From Marilutibacter spongiae (GTDB taxonomy: Bacteria > Pseudomonadota > Gammaproteobacteria > Xanthomonadales > Xanthomonadaceae), in assembly GCF_014145325.1 (NCBI RefSeq), contig NZ_JACHTF010000005.1:1-64000 (forward strand): a stretch of 64,000 nt of DNA, read 5' to 3'. Under the pieces are notes generated by a model. That model saw only the letters and a program-made list of their open reading frames with translations, was not told the origin of the DNA and did not search any database. Below are positions 1 through 7,964 of this stretch, in pieces. Position 1 is the stretch's first letter. Every line of letters begins with the position of its first letter. The position numbers and the translations under genes are program-made.

Positions 1-177
1 CTCCAGCTCCTTCAAGCGCTTTGCGTCGGGCACGCTCATGCCCCCGAACTTGCTCCGCCACAGGTAGTACGACGCCTCGCTGAAGCCGTGCTTGCGGCAC
101 AGCTCCTTGACCGGCAGCCCGGCCTCGGCCTCACGCAGGAAGCCGATGATCTGCTCTTCAGAAAAGCGCTTCTTCAC
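1..177 (-). CDS. IS3-family transposase OrfA, partial
   Basis: Fifty-nine codons are visible from a GTG at 177 (or TTG at 183). The reading starts KKRFSEEQIIGFLREAEAG, continues with an LCRKHGFS helix-turn-helix and YYLWRSKFGG, and ends in VPDAKRLKELE. This is the conserved N-terminal HTH_Tnp_1 domain of IS407-group OrfA, which binds the inverted repeats. The following leucine-zipper part and OrfB, with the DDE catalytic domain, lie outside the window. Activity cannot be judged. Confidence 0.85.
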   Translation of the reverse strand, partial: MKKRFSEEQIIGFLREAEAGLPVKELCRKHGFSEASYYLWRSKFGGMSVPDAKRLKELE

Positions 178-240
178 GTCCAATCTCCTTACTCTGGGGA
201 ATTGGACTCCAGATCGCCGCGCTACTCAAAACCGGGGGGA
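1..240 (-). mobile_element. IS3-family (IS407-like) insertion sequence, left end, cut by window edge
   Basis: The first 177 bases encode the N-terminus of an IS3-type OrfA on the minus strand, so the element continues to the left of the window. Its outer end probably lies near 215-240, where a C/G-rich run followed by TTTTGAGTAG (minus strand) looks like an IS407-group terminus. The inverted repeat cannot be confirmed without the other end. It marks the border of the accessory region that follows. Confidence 0.55.
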
Positions 241-327
241 CGTCGCCTGCATGGTGCGCGATGGCCGACCAGACGGACACTCCCCGGCCGTGCCTCGCTT
301 GCCCGTTCTACCTTGTCGAGCGAACAC

Positions 328-361
328 AAAAAATCCCGGGGCTCCACGAGCACCCGGGATT
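328..361 (-). terminator. Rho-independent terminator of slyD
   Basis: A perfect 9-bp stem (332-340 with 353-361, AATCCCGGG/CCCGGGATT) is followed on the minus strand by a run of six T (328-333). It sits about 55 nt past the slyD stop codon. Confidence 0.85.
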
Positions 362-416
362 CCTGTCGGCACGCGACGGCTGGCACGAGGCAAACACCCC
401 ACGCCCGCCGGCCGGC

Positions 417-896
417 TTACTCGTGCACGCCGCCCGCGCCGTGGACGTGGCCGTGCTGTTGCTCGTCGTCGGTCGCCTCGCGCACTTCGGTGACTTCGAC
501 GTCGAAATGCAGGGTCTGCCCGGCGAGCGGATGATTGCCGTCGACGGTGACCTCGCTGTCGCCGACCTCGGTCACGGTCACCAGGACGGGGCCGCCGCCG
601 GTCTGGGCCTGGAACTGCATGCCGGGCTGCACGTTCTCCACGCCCTTGAACGCCTCGAGCGGCACCTTCTGCACCAGGCCGTCATGGCGCGCGCCATAGC
701 CTTCCTCGGGCGCGACCGCGACCTTCAGCTTGTCGCCGGCCTTCTTGCCGGCCAGCGCCTTCTCCAGGCCCGGCACGATGTTGCCGGCACCGTGCAGGTA
801 GCTCAGCGCCTGCTCGGACGACTTGTCGATGACATGGCCCTCGTCATTGGTCAGGGTGTAGTGGAACGAAGCAACGCGGCGATCGGCGATCTCCAT
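417..896 (-). CDS. slyD: FKBP-type peptidyl-prolyl cis-trans isomerase, SlyD-like
   Basis: The 159-residue protein begins MEIADRRVASFHYTLTNDEG and carries the split FKBP domain with GxGNIVPGLEKAL, then an insert-in-flap (IF) domain around residues 70-125 (PEEGYG...V...NHPLAG), as in SlyD. It catalyses proline isomerisation and acts as a cytoplasmic folding chaperone. The C-terminus is a short His-rich tail (HGHVHGAGGVHE), reminiscent of the metal-binding tail of enterobacterial SlyD but much shorter. Start ATG at 896 has a GGAGG-type ribosome site just upstream. It is a single-gene unit with its own terminator. Confidence 0.93.
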   Translation of the reverse strand: MEIADRRVASFHYTLTNDEGHVIDKSSEQALSYLHGAGNIVPGLEKALAGKKAGDKLKVAVAPEEGYGARHDGLVQKVPLEAFKGVENVQPGMQFQAQTGGGPVLVTVTEVGDSEVTVDGNHPLAGQTLHFDVEVTEVREATDDEQQHGHVHGAGGVHE

Positions 897-1433
897 GGGG
901 GAGCCTCCATATTCGGGGAGAGAGTGGGAATACGCCGACGGCCATCGGACGCGATGTCCGGGCCGGTATCAGGGGCACGTGAAGCGCTTGATAGTGACGA
1001 CGCAAGGCAAAAACTGCGCAAAGCAGCCCGAGCAGGCTAGAGAAACCGCGCCCGGATCGCAACCCGGCGCCTCTCAACGGCCGACGCCACCGCCCGCCCC
1101 GGGATCACCTTCACGCTACGGGCCACCTGCCCAACCCCAATCGTCGGCGGCCTCTGCAGCGAGTGACCCGCCCGACAGGATCTGTCTGTAGGGTGTAATA
1201 AGCAAAGCGCATTGCACCAAGCGACGTCGACCTGAAAGCATCGACTCAGGAAGGCGCCCTGTGACACCCGGGATGTCGCGCCGAGGGTCGTAGAAGTCCT
1301 CAACATACCCGCTGCCTGCAGGCCCTTCGGACTATCTAGACCCAAAGACGAAAAGGCTTAATTACCTCCGCCCCCTTTGATCGTCGACCCTATTTTAGGG
1401 CTTCTAAACGGCTCTGCTCAGAGCGGACAGCTA
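897..1433. other. Intergenic region between slyD and the Rhs locus
   Basis: No convincing gene is seen. The slyD-proximal half is ordinary high-GC sequence. The Rhs-proximal half (about 1190-1433) is more A/T-rich and holds short hairpins: GGTGTAAT/ATTGCACC at 1192-1218, CCCTA/TAGGG at 1388-1400 and GCTCTG/CAGAGC at 1411-1424. The two nearest the small gene's stop lack a T-run, so neither is a clear terminator. Confidence 0.6.
1191..1218. repeat. Hairpin resembling a dispersed GGGTGCAATAAGCG...GCATTGCACC element
   Basis: GGTGTAAT (1192-1199) and ATTGCACC (1211-1218) form an imperfect stem around AAGCAAAGCGC. The whole 28-nt string resembles a short dispersed hairpin motif I associate with several proteobacterial genomes. 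The identification is from memory and only one copy occurs here. Confidence 0.4.
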
Positions 1434-1691
1434 TTACAGGGCTTCACCCATAGACCTAAAAGCATGAAGCCTCGCCAAGATGTAATACCCAAAATCTGCC
1501 AGTTCTTTCTCATCGAACTCCATTCGTTCAAATTTCTGCTCGTCGATCTCTTTGACCGTAAACGGCTCACGCTGCTGCCATGTTTTAGACTGCGATTGCA
1601 ATTCCTCAAGATCGTCCAAATTTAGGAACAGCCCCTTTTCTTGAGCGGTTAAACGCACAAGAACCCCGCGTTTTGATTTCTTTGAGTTCAT
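1434..1691 (-). CDS. Small protein translationally coupled to the Rhs gene, candidate immunity or partner protein
   Basis: This 85-residue protein begins MNSKKSKRGVLVRL at an ATG (1689-1691) that overlaps the Rhs stop codon as ATGA, so translation is very probably coupled. It has no signal peptide or membrane segment. The basic N-terminus is followed by an acidic, charged middle (NLDDLEELQ, KEIDEQKFERMEFDEKEL) and a helical end (FGYYILARLHAF). I recognise no family. Its place immediately behind an Rhs C-terminal region is where immunity genes usually lie, but that role is inference. Base composition is A/T-rich like the tip of the Rhs gene, suggesting joint acquisition. Confidence 0.7.
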   Translation of the reverse strand: MNSKKSKRGVLVRLTAQEKGLFLNLDDLEELQSQSKTWQQREPFTVKEIDEQKFERMEFDEKELADFGYYILARLHAFRSMGEAL

Positions 1692-4600
1692 AACTTCCCC
1701 CACGGTGGTAATGGTGCATCTATTCCCTCATCTCGACCGCTGAGGCAATTTCCATATCTCAGCATTGCTTGTTGTTCGCAAACAGCAAAGGCCTTTTTAC
1801 CAAACCTATTGCCAAGCACCACGCATGTCGCCAAATCGCGCTGCAAATTTTCGCTGCATCGCTTTTCGCGCTCCTCTTCATCATCCGGACACATCGCTTG
1901 CCCGGCAAGGTTTCCCAAAATCCCGCCAACAACCGAACCGGCAGCACCACCTAGGGTGCTGCCGCCAGCCGCACCACCAACAGCACAAGCGGCTGCTCCC
2001 GGACCCGTTGGACTGCAGAGTGTCGCGCCGCCTACGCCGCCCAATACACCACCGCCGTAAAAGCCGGCAGCGCCGCCGCAAACAGCACCTCCGGCGGTAT
2101 AGGCGGCGACACACGCTTGATCCTTTGCCAGACCCAAAGGGTCCGTAAAGATCAGCGGATTGGAATCCACATAAGCGTAGGAATTGATGCCGCCACTCAG
2201 CCCAATAGGATCGGATTGCGGATAGCGTCCCGTCGCCGCTTCATAGTCACGATGACCGTTCTGATTCGAGCCACTCGTCGCATCATACCGCTGCCCCGGA
2301 AAGCGCATATCGAGGGCGAATAGAGCACTATCCCCATCCGGATCTTGGTTCGGATCACTATTACCAAAAGCCTCACTCGCAAGATCCCAGTTCCAGACCG
2401 CGACGTCACGCTGCGGCTCAATCACAGCCCGCGGAGTCCCCAGGTGGTCGGGCTCGATGTAATGCAGTCGGTTGCTCGCCGCAGCGGTGCCGGCGAGGAC
2501 GCCCACGGGCAGGTCGTCCAGCCAGATCGCCTGCTGTAGGGGCGTGCCACTGCTGTCGTAGTCGCCCACCCAGTGGCCGGCTTCGTCGTACAAGGTGTAG
2601 GTAGACACGAAGCCCAGATGGCGTCGCACCTGCTCGCCACGGCCGCTGTAGGCGTACCGCATTGCGACGGCGTTGTCGCGCTGGACTTCGCTCATCCGCC
2701 CGGCCGCGTTGTAGGCGAACTCACGGGCAGTACCGCCGATGGCGGTGGTGTTACCCGTGGCGTCATAGGTGCGCGGCGTCACGCCGACGGCCGTCAAATG
2801 GTGGCTGTCGGCAGGATAGGCATAGACCTGGGTGCCGCTGGCGTTGGTGAAACTGGTGCGGTTCCCGGTGGCGTCGTAGGTATAGCCTTCGATGGCGACG
2901 CCCGTCGGGCCATCGCGGAAGTGGGTCAGGCGGTTGAGTGCGTCGTAGTCCAGGGTGATCCTCGGCGGCTGCGCCAGGTCGGCCCCATGCAGACCGACCA
3001 GATTGCCTACGGGGTCCCACTCGAACCCGAGGTCGAGGCCGCCCGCGCCGCTCCCCGCGCTCAGGATCGATCGCGGTCGGTAATCCTGGTCCAGCGTTCG
3101 CGACAACGTGCGGCCATTGCCATAGGTCCAACCGCTCGCGGGGCCGAAGGGATAGTAGGCCGCGCTGTGCAGGAGCACCTCTCGCGTACCGCCCTGCCCG
3201 GTCACCCCGATTTCGGTGGTCCGGCCGAGCCCGTCGCGCACGTAGTCGACCACCGTCCCGTCCGGATAGGTCATGGCGCTCAGCTGGCCGGCCCGGGTGT
3301 AGGCGTAGCGCAGGGTGAAGCTCTGGCCGTTGGTGACCTGGAGCTTGCGCGTCATGTGGCCGAACCGGTTGAAGCAGTACTCGGTGTGACCACTGCCATC
3401 GTCCATGCGGACGAGCCGGCCCACGGCAAAACTCTCCCCTGCGCCGCAGGAGGCCTGGACAGTGTCATACGTGTAAGCCACGTCCAGCGCGCTGTCGCTG
3501 TAAGAGATCCCGGTCAGGCGATTGAGGGCGTCGTAGCTGTAGTCCACCGCTTCGCCGCGCGCGTCGATCTGCCTGGTGCGGTTGCCGGCGGCGTCGTATT
3601 CATAGGTCGTCACCCCGGTATCCGGGCTCTCCAACCGGGTGAGATCGCCAAATGCGTTGTGGGTGTAGTCGGTGTCGAGGCCCTTGGGGTCGGTCACCTT
3701 CGTCAGGTTGTCCAGCGCGTCGTACTCAAAGCGGGTCTCGGCCTCGATACCGCCTACGTCCTGCAAGGTACGGACGAGACGGCCGAGCGGGTCATGGTCG
3801 TTGTCCGTCACCCGTCCAAGGGCATCCGTCACAGTGTCTGTGTTGCCGCCCAGGTCGTATGTGAAGGCCGTGGGATGGCTGCCCGCGTCCTTGGCGACCT
3901 GCAGCTGACCCAACTGGTTGTAGACGCGCGACATCGTGCGCAGCAGCGTGTCGGATTCGTCGAACACCTCCTCCGCGGTGCGGTTGCCGGCATTGTCGAG
4001 GGTGTAGTGGATGCGATTGCCGTCCGCATCGACGATGTCGGTCAGTCGATGCGCGGCGTCGTAGACATAGGACGTGAAGCTTCCGTCGGGCAGCATGACG
4101 CTGCTGACGAGCCCGGTCGGGTAGTAGTCGATTCGGGTGATGGCATCGTCCGACTCCACCGAGTCGTCCGCACCCCGTACCTTGCGCGCCGTCAACCAGC
4201 CGCGCGGGTGGTACTCGAGGTCCGTGACCACGCCGTTCGGATCTTTGATGGACAGTGGCCGACCGGCGCCGTCATAGCGCAAGGTCTCCGTTACCTGGCC
4301 AAGCGCGTTGGTGACTTTCCAGAGGTCGCCCTTGCGCCACGCACAATCTGAAGGCGACACGGCGCAAGAAGCCTCGTCGTTCGCATAATAGAAATACTGC
4401 GATCTAGCGGCCGGAGAAGCCGATGGCCCTTCCGATTCGACCAACAAGCCGGAGATTGGACAGAGGCCCTCTCCAACTTCATCCTCATTGCAGTATCTAA
4501 ACTCGACTTCCCGTGACACGCCCGCGGATGGATCCACTACAACTCGAGAAACCATTAAGCCGTTCTCATCGAAAGTCTTCGACTCGGACCTGACTAGCGA

Positions 4601-6331
4601 GCCACTAGCATCAAGGATCTGACTTGAGAGAAGGCCGAAGTGATCCGGAGACCACTCACTAACGAAACTTCTAATGACGGTCTGATTCGAATCACTTTCT
4701 ACCCTCAGGATCTCGAGACCATCAGGGTTGAAGCCATATCGGGTCACCTTGCCGCTCTTGTCAGTCTCAGACAAAAGCCTTCCAGCAGCATCGTAGCTCC
4801 TGGAACTCAACGACCCGCAGTAAAGACAGTCACCCACGACACGGTCAAGCTTGCCAACACCGCCCCGCACAGAAGAATAAATAGTGCTGGACTTGCCATA
4901 AGGGTCGGTCACCGTTGTCCTCGTAGACCAACCAGTTCTGACCCTGTAGTTGAAATAGAATCTGTTAACACCGCCCGCAAATGCTTCGGGCGCCAGTCGC
5001 GAAGCAATTACCTTACCGTATGAATAGTCATAACTCGCATACAGGCTACCGTTCTCATCGTATAAGGCCGACAAGCCACCATTGTTGTCATAGCCATATC
5101 GGCGGCCATGGCCATCTGCGAGTTCTACGCTAACAAGATTGCCTTTCTCATTGAACGCATAAGCCACGGAGCGTCCATCCGGCAGACTCACGGAACCGAG
5201 CCTGCCTTCAGCATGGTGAAAGATCAGTCGCCGCCCATGATCGTCTTCAACTGAACTCAGGAGACCTTCGTCGTCATACGCCAGATAAACAGACCTCCCT
5301 TCCCTGTCGACGAGCCGCTCCAAGTTACCAAGCGAATCGTAAAACTCCTTTCCTTGAGAAGGGTCTACCAAGGTCCAACCTTCAAGCTGTCCGGACGGAC
5401 CTTGAGTGCTCTCAAGATGCAGCCTCGGACCATCAAGAGCCTGAAGTTGGCGGCCGTCTTCGCCAAAGAAGATTGTTTGGCCACTCGGGCGGGCAGAAGC
5501 GGCTTTGACGTGAACAGTGTCTGCAGGAAAGAAGAGCCGCCTCTCGTAACCATGAGTCCAAAAGGAGCCAAGCGCGCCTACATCCCCTTGACCACCTCGC
5601 GGGATATAACGACCGTGAGATACGTATGTTCTCGAAAGCTTGAGGGGGCTGTTGGGGGAGGAAAAATCGACCTCTGTTATCTTCTTGCCACCCGAACCAG
5701 GATCCGTAGGATTCCCGACGGGACAAAGCTGACTTTCTACGCGATGACAACCCACCCACTCTTCGTTGACCAGCAACCTTTCCGTGCCCGGCGGGCAAGA
5801 GACCGCCCTATCTTTCCTTGCTACGATGGTCTGCGCCCACTGAGCGCTGCAGCCCGGCCCTCCACTATCAAGTGTTTCAGAGCCTGAGAATTCTAAACGC
5901 TTGAAAGTTGACGAAAGCAAGGGGCCCTTGAACTGATCTGTGCCTGACCAGCAGAAGTTGCTTTGAACATTCGCTCCCCAACCCGAATCGAAATCCTGGT
6001 TAAGACTGCAGAGTTCGCGCCCGGACCGACTGTGTTTTACAACGTTAAACTGCGTCGCCACTGAGATGTGATTCGCTTCAGTCAGAGGCGCCGCATCCTC
6101 GCAGTGACTTGCAGCACCATCGACCACCCATACGCCGCCTGAGGCCCCACACCAGTAGACATGGCTCGGTGTCGAAGAGGAACTTTCATCACAAAGCTTA
6201 TGAACCCAGGCCGTCGCCACGGGCGACGTACATACAGAGGAACCTCCCTCCTCTAAACATTCCTGAGCTTGCAGACTCGTGGGCAGTATGGCTGCAATGA
6301 ACAGCACAGCAAGTAAGTTACTCATCCTCAT
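1688..6331 (-). CDS. Secreted YD-repeat / Rhs-family protein with variable C-terminal module
   Basis: The 1547-residue protein has a Sec signal peptide (1-22, ending SLQA), a Cys-rich N-terminal region (24-203), a DUF6531-like segment (about 204-275), and then many YD repeats (Y-x-Y-D-x-x-G-N/R) to about 1350. The Rhs core signature follows: GQRYDATSG, RDYEAATGRYPQSDPIGL, then DPLGL at 1397-1401. The last 146 residues are variable: a Gly/Ala-rich zipper (about 1409-1478) and a four-cysteine tail. Such proteins form shells around a C-terminal toxin or act as surface proteins; there is no PAAR or VgrG domain and no nuclease motif. Start ATG 6331 has GGAG six nt upstream. Both ends of the gene look more A/T-rich than the middle. 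Confidence 0.88.
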   Translation of the reverse strand: MRMSNLLAVLFIAAILPTSLQAQECLEEGGSSVCTSPVATAWVHKLCDESSSSTPSHVYWCGASGGVWVVDGAASHCEDAAPLTEANHISVATQFNVVKHSRSGRELCSLNQDFDSGWGANVQSNFCWSGTDQFKGPLLSSTFKRLEFSGSETLDSGGPGCSAQWAQTIVARKDRAVSCPPGTERLLVNEEWVGCHRVESQLCPVGNPTDPGSGGKKITEVDFSSPNSPLKLSRTYVSHGRYIPRGGQGDVGALGSFWTHGYERRLFFPADTVHVKAASARPSGQTIFFGEDGRQLQALDGPRLHLESTQGPSGQLEGWTLVDPSQGKEFYDSLGNLERLVDREGRSVYLAYDDEGLLSSVEDDHGRRLIFHHAEGRLGSVSLPDGRSVAYAFNEKGNLVSVELADGHGRRYGYDNNGGLSALYDENGSLYASYDYSYGKVIASRLAPEAFAGGVNRFYFNYRVRTGWSTRTTVTDPYGKSSTIYSSVRGGVGKLDRVVGDCLYCGSLSSRSYDAAGRLLSETDKSGKVTRYGFNPDGLEILRVESDSNQTVIRSFVSEWSPDHFGLLSSQILDASGSLVRSESKTFDENGLMVSRVVVDPSAGVSREVEFRYCNEDEVGEGLCPISGLLVESEGPSASPAARSQYFYYANDEASCAVSPSDCAWRKGDLWKVTNALGQVTETLRYDGAGRPLSIKDPNGVVTDLEYHPRGWLTARKVRGADDSVESDDAITRIDYYPTGLVSSVMLPDGSFTSYVYDAAHRLTDIVDADGNRIHYTLDNAGNRTAEEVFDESDTLLRTMSRVYNQLGQLQVAKDAGSHPTAFTYDLGGNTDTVTDALGRVTDNDHDPLGRLVRTLQDVGGIEAETRFEYDALDNLTKVTDPKGLDTDYTHNAFGDLTRLESPDTGVTTYEYDAAGNRTRQIDARGEAVDYSYDALNRLTGISYSDSALDVAYTYDTVQASCGAGESFAVGRLVRMDDGSGHTEYCFNRFGHMTRKLQVTNGQSFTLRYAYTRAGQLSAMTYPDGTVVDYVRDGLGRTTEIGVTGQGGTREVLLHSAAYYPFGPASGWTYGNGRTLSRTLDQDYRPRSILSAGSGAGGLDLGFEWDPVGNLVGLHGADLAQPPRITLDYDALNRLTHFRDGPTGVAIEGYTYDATGNRTSFTNASGTQVYAYPADSHHLTAVGVTPRTYDATGNTTAIGGTAREFAYNAAGRMSEVQRDNAVAMRYAYSGRGEQVRRHLGFVSTYTLYDEAGHWVGDYDSSGTPLQQAIWLDDLPVGVLAGTAAASNRLHYIEPDHLGTPRAVIEPQRDVAVWNWDLASEAFGNSDPNQDPDGDSALFALDMRFPGQRYDATSGSNQNGHRDYEAATGRYPQSDPIGLSGGINSYAYVDSNPLIFTDPLGLAKDQACVAAYTAGGAVCGGAAGFYGGGVLGGVGGATLCSPTGPGAAACAVGGAAGGSTLGGAAGSVVGGILGNLAGQAMCPDDEEEREKRCSENLQRDLATCVVLGNRFGKKAFAVCEQQAMLRYGNCLSGRDEGIDAPLPPWGKL

Positions 6332-6676
6332 CCCTGACTCCAGATTGCGCCTTCCTAACGCGGCAAATAAGAGTTTCGCTCATTCAAGCAGGCTCTCAAG
6401 AACGAATTAACGTTAATTTTCTGCTTCATTCCAGACTCGAAAGACTCGATGACGGTCCCATCCTACTGGATTCAACGAACAGCCTGTTCGTCGGCTGACA
6501 CTGGCCTAATCTTCACTGACCTACAGCGCTGGCTCCGCTGTTCTCAGAAATTTGGTAGGGCGTTAAGAGAAAATCGTCGTCGCTCCAGAACCAAGAAAAA
6601 GCCCCCGCAGGCAAGATGCCGGGCGGGGGCTCGTGTGTTTACTGGCCATTCCATGGCGACGGGATGGGGGAGACGC
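6332..6676. other. Intergenic region, Rhs promoter side and pilU 3' side
   Basis: This A/T-rich stretch contains the Rhs ribosome-binding site (GGAG at 6338-6341, minus strand), a perfect 14-bp palindrome AATTAACGTTAATT at 6405-6418 about 75 nt upstream of the Rhs start, and the pilU terminator at 6596-6630. No further gene is convincing. Confidence 0.6.
6596..6630 (-). terminator. Rho-independent terminator of pilT-pilU
   Basis: GCCCCCGC (6601-6608) pairs with GCGGGGGC (6623-6630). On the minus strand the stem is followed by five T (6596-6600). It lies shortly after the pilU stop. Confidence 0.85.
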
Positions 6677-7807
6677 CTACCGCGTTTCCGCCACCTCGAC
6701 GCCGTCCAGGCCCTGGGCGAGGGTGTGGGCGTCGCCGCCCTGGGCGAGCTTGATGCGCAGGCGGACTTCGTTCTGGGAGTCGGCGTAACGCAGGGCGTCT
6801 TCGTAGCTGATCTCGCCGGCCTGGTAGAGCTCGAACAGGGCCTGGTCGAAGGTCCTCATGCCCAGCTGGACCGACTCCTTCATCACTTCCTTGAGCTTGT
6901 GGATCTCGCCGTCGCGGATGTAGTCCTGCACCAGCGGGGTGCCGAGCAGGATTTCCATGGCGACGCGGCGGGCCTTGCCGTCGACGGTCGGGACGAGCTG
7001 CTGGGCAACGACGCCCTTGAGGTTCAGCGACAGGTCCATCAGCAGCTGGCCGCGGCGGTCTTCCGGGAAGAAGTTGATGATGCGGTCCATCGCCTGGTTG
7101 GCGTTGTTGGCGTGCAGCGTGCACAGCACCAGGTGGCCGGTCTCGGCGAAGGCGATGGCGTGGTCCATGCCCTCGCGGGTACGCACCTCGCCGATCATGA
7201 TCACGTCCGGCGCCTGGCGCAGGGTGTTCTTCAGCGCCGCTTCCCAGCTCTCGGTGTCGATGCCGACCTCGCGCTGGGTGATGATGCAGCCCTCGTGCTT
7301 GTGCACGAATTCGATCGGGTCCTCGATGGTGATGATGTGCCCGGTCGAGTTCTGGTTGCGGTAGCCGATCATGGCCGCCAGCGAGGTGGATTTACCGGTA
7401 CCCGTCGCGCCGACGAAGATGATGATGCCGCGCTTGGTCATCGCCAGCGTCTTGATGATCGGCGGCAGGCTCAGCTCCTCGACCGTCGGGATCTTGGTCT
7501 CGATGCGGCGCAGGACCATGCCGACCTGGTTGCGCTGGTAGAAGCAGCTCACGCGGAAGCGGCCGACGCCGGCGACGCCGATCGCAAAGTTGCATTCGTG
7601 CGTCTTCTCGAACTCCTCGCGCTGCTGCGGGTTCATGACGTTCAGCACGAGGTCACGGCTCTGCTGCGGCGTCAGCGCGTTCTGGGTGATCGGCGAGATC
7701 TTGCCGTGCACCTTGATCGACGGCGGCATGCCCGCCGTGATGAACAGGTCGGACGCCTTCTGGTGCGCCATCAGTTTGAGGAACGAGGTGAAGTCGATGG
7801 TGCTCAT
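6677..7807 (-). CDS. pilU: Type IV pilus retraction ATPase PilU
   Basis: The 376-residue protein starts MSTIDFTSFLKLMAHQKASD, giving the PilT/PilU N-terminal PAS-like domain with KASDLFIT. Walker A is GATGTGKST (133-141), followed by the Asp box (IITIEDPIEFVH), a degenerate Walker B (DVIMIGEVR) and the His box (AETGHLVLCTLHANNA). It is an accessory retraction motor at the inner-membrane base of type IV pili and works with PilT in twitching. Typical length and a C-terminal extension past the PilT core support PilU rather than PilT. It is downstream of pilT on the same strand, 157 nt away. Confidence 0.95.
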   Translation of the reverse strand: MSTIDFTSFLKLMAHQKASDLFITAGMPPSIKVHGKISPITQNALTPQQSRDLVLNVMNPQQREEFEKTHECNFAIGVAGVGRFRVSCFYQRNQVGMVLRRIETKIPTVEELSLPPIIKTLAMTKRGIIIFVGATGTGKSTSLAAMIGYRNQNSTGHIITIEDPIEFVHKHEGCIITQREVGIDTESWEAALKNTLRQAPDVIMIGEVRTREGMDHAIAFAETGHLVLCTLHANNANQAMDRIINFFPEDRRGQLLMDLSLNLKGVVAQQLVPTVDGKARRVAMEILLGTPLVQDYIRDGEIHKLKEVMKESVQLGMRTFDQALFELYQAGEISYEDALRYADSQNEVRLRIKLAQGGDAHTLAQGLDGVEVAETR

Positions 7808-7964
7808 TGCTTGGCTCCTACGGAGCCGTGATTCGTGATTGGGAAGTGGTGATTTGCAAAAGCGATGGCATCCAGCCTGCGAACCAACCTACACCCCTTT
7901 CGAACCCCGGCTTTGACGAATCACGAATCACGAATTTCGAATCACGAATTACCCATCACGCGCA
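7808..7964. repeat. pilT-pilU spacer with tandem AATCACG motifs
   Basis: The spacer carries AATCACG four times (three as part of GAATCACGAAT-like units) between about 7919 and 7958, and inverted copies (GTGATTCGTGATT) at about 7830-7841. The two sets could pair into a long hairpin. No ORF is present. Confidence 0.6.

Noticed and set aside
2573-4351. 592-codon plus-strand frame inside the Rhs gene
   Set aside because: It is the antisense of the YD repeats; its apparent repeats come from the repeats on the other strand.
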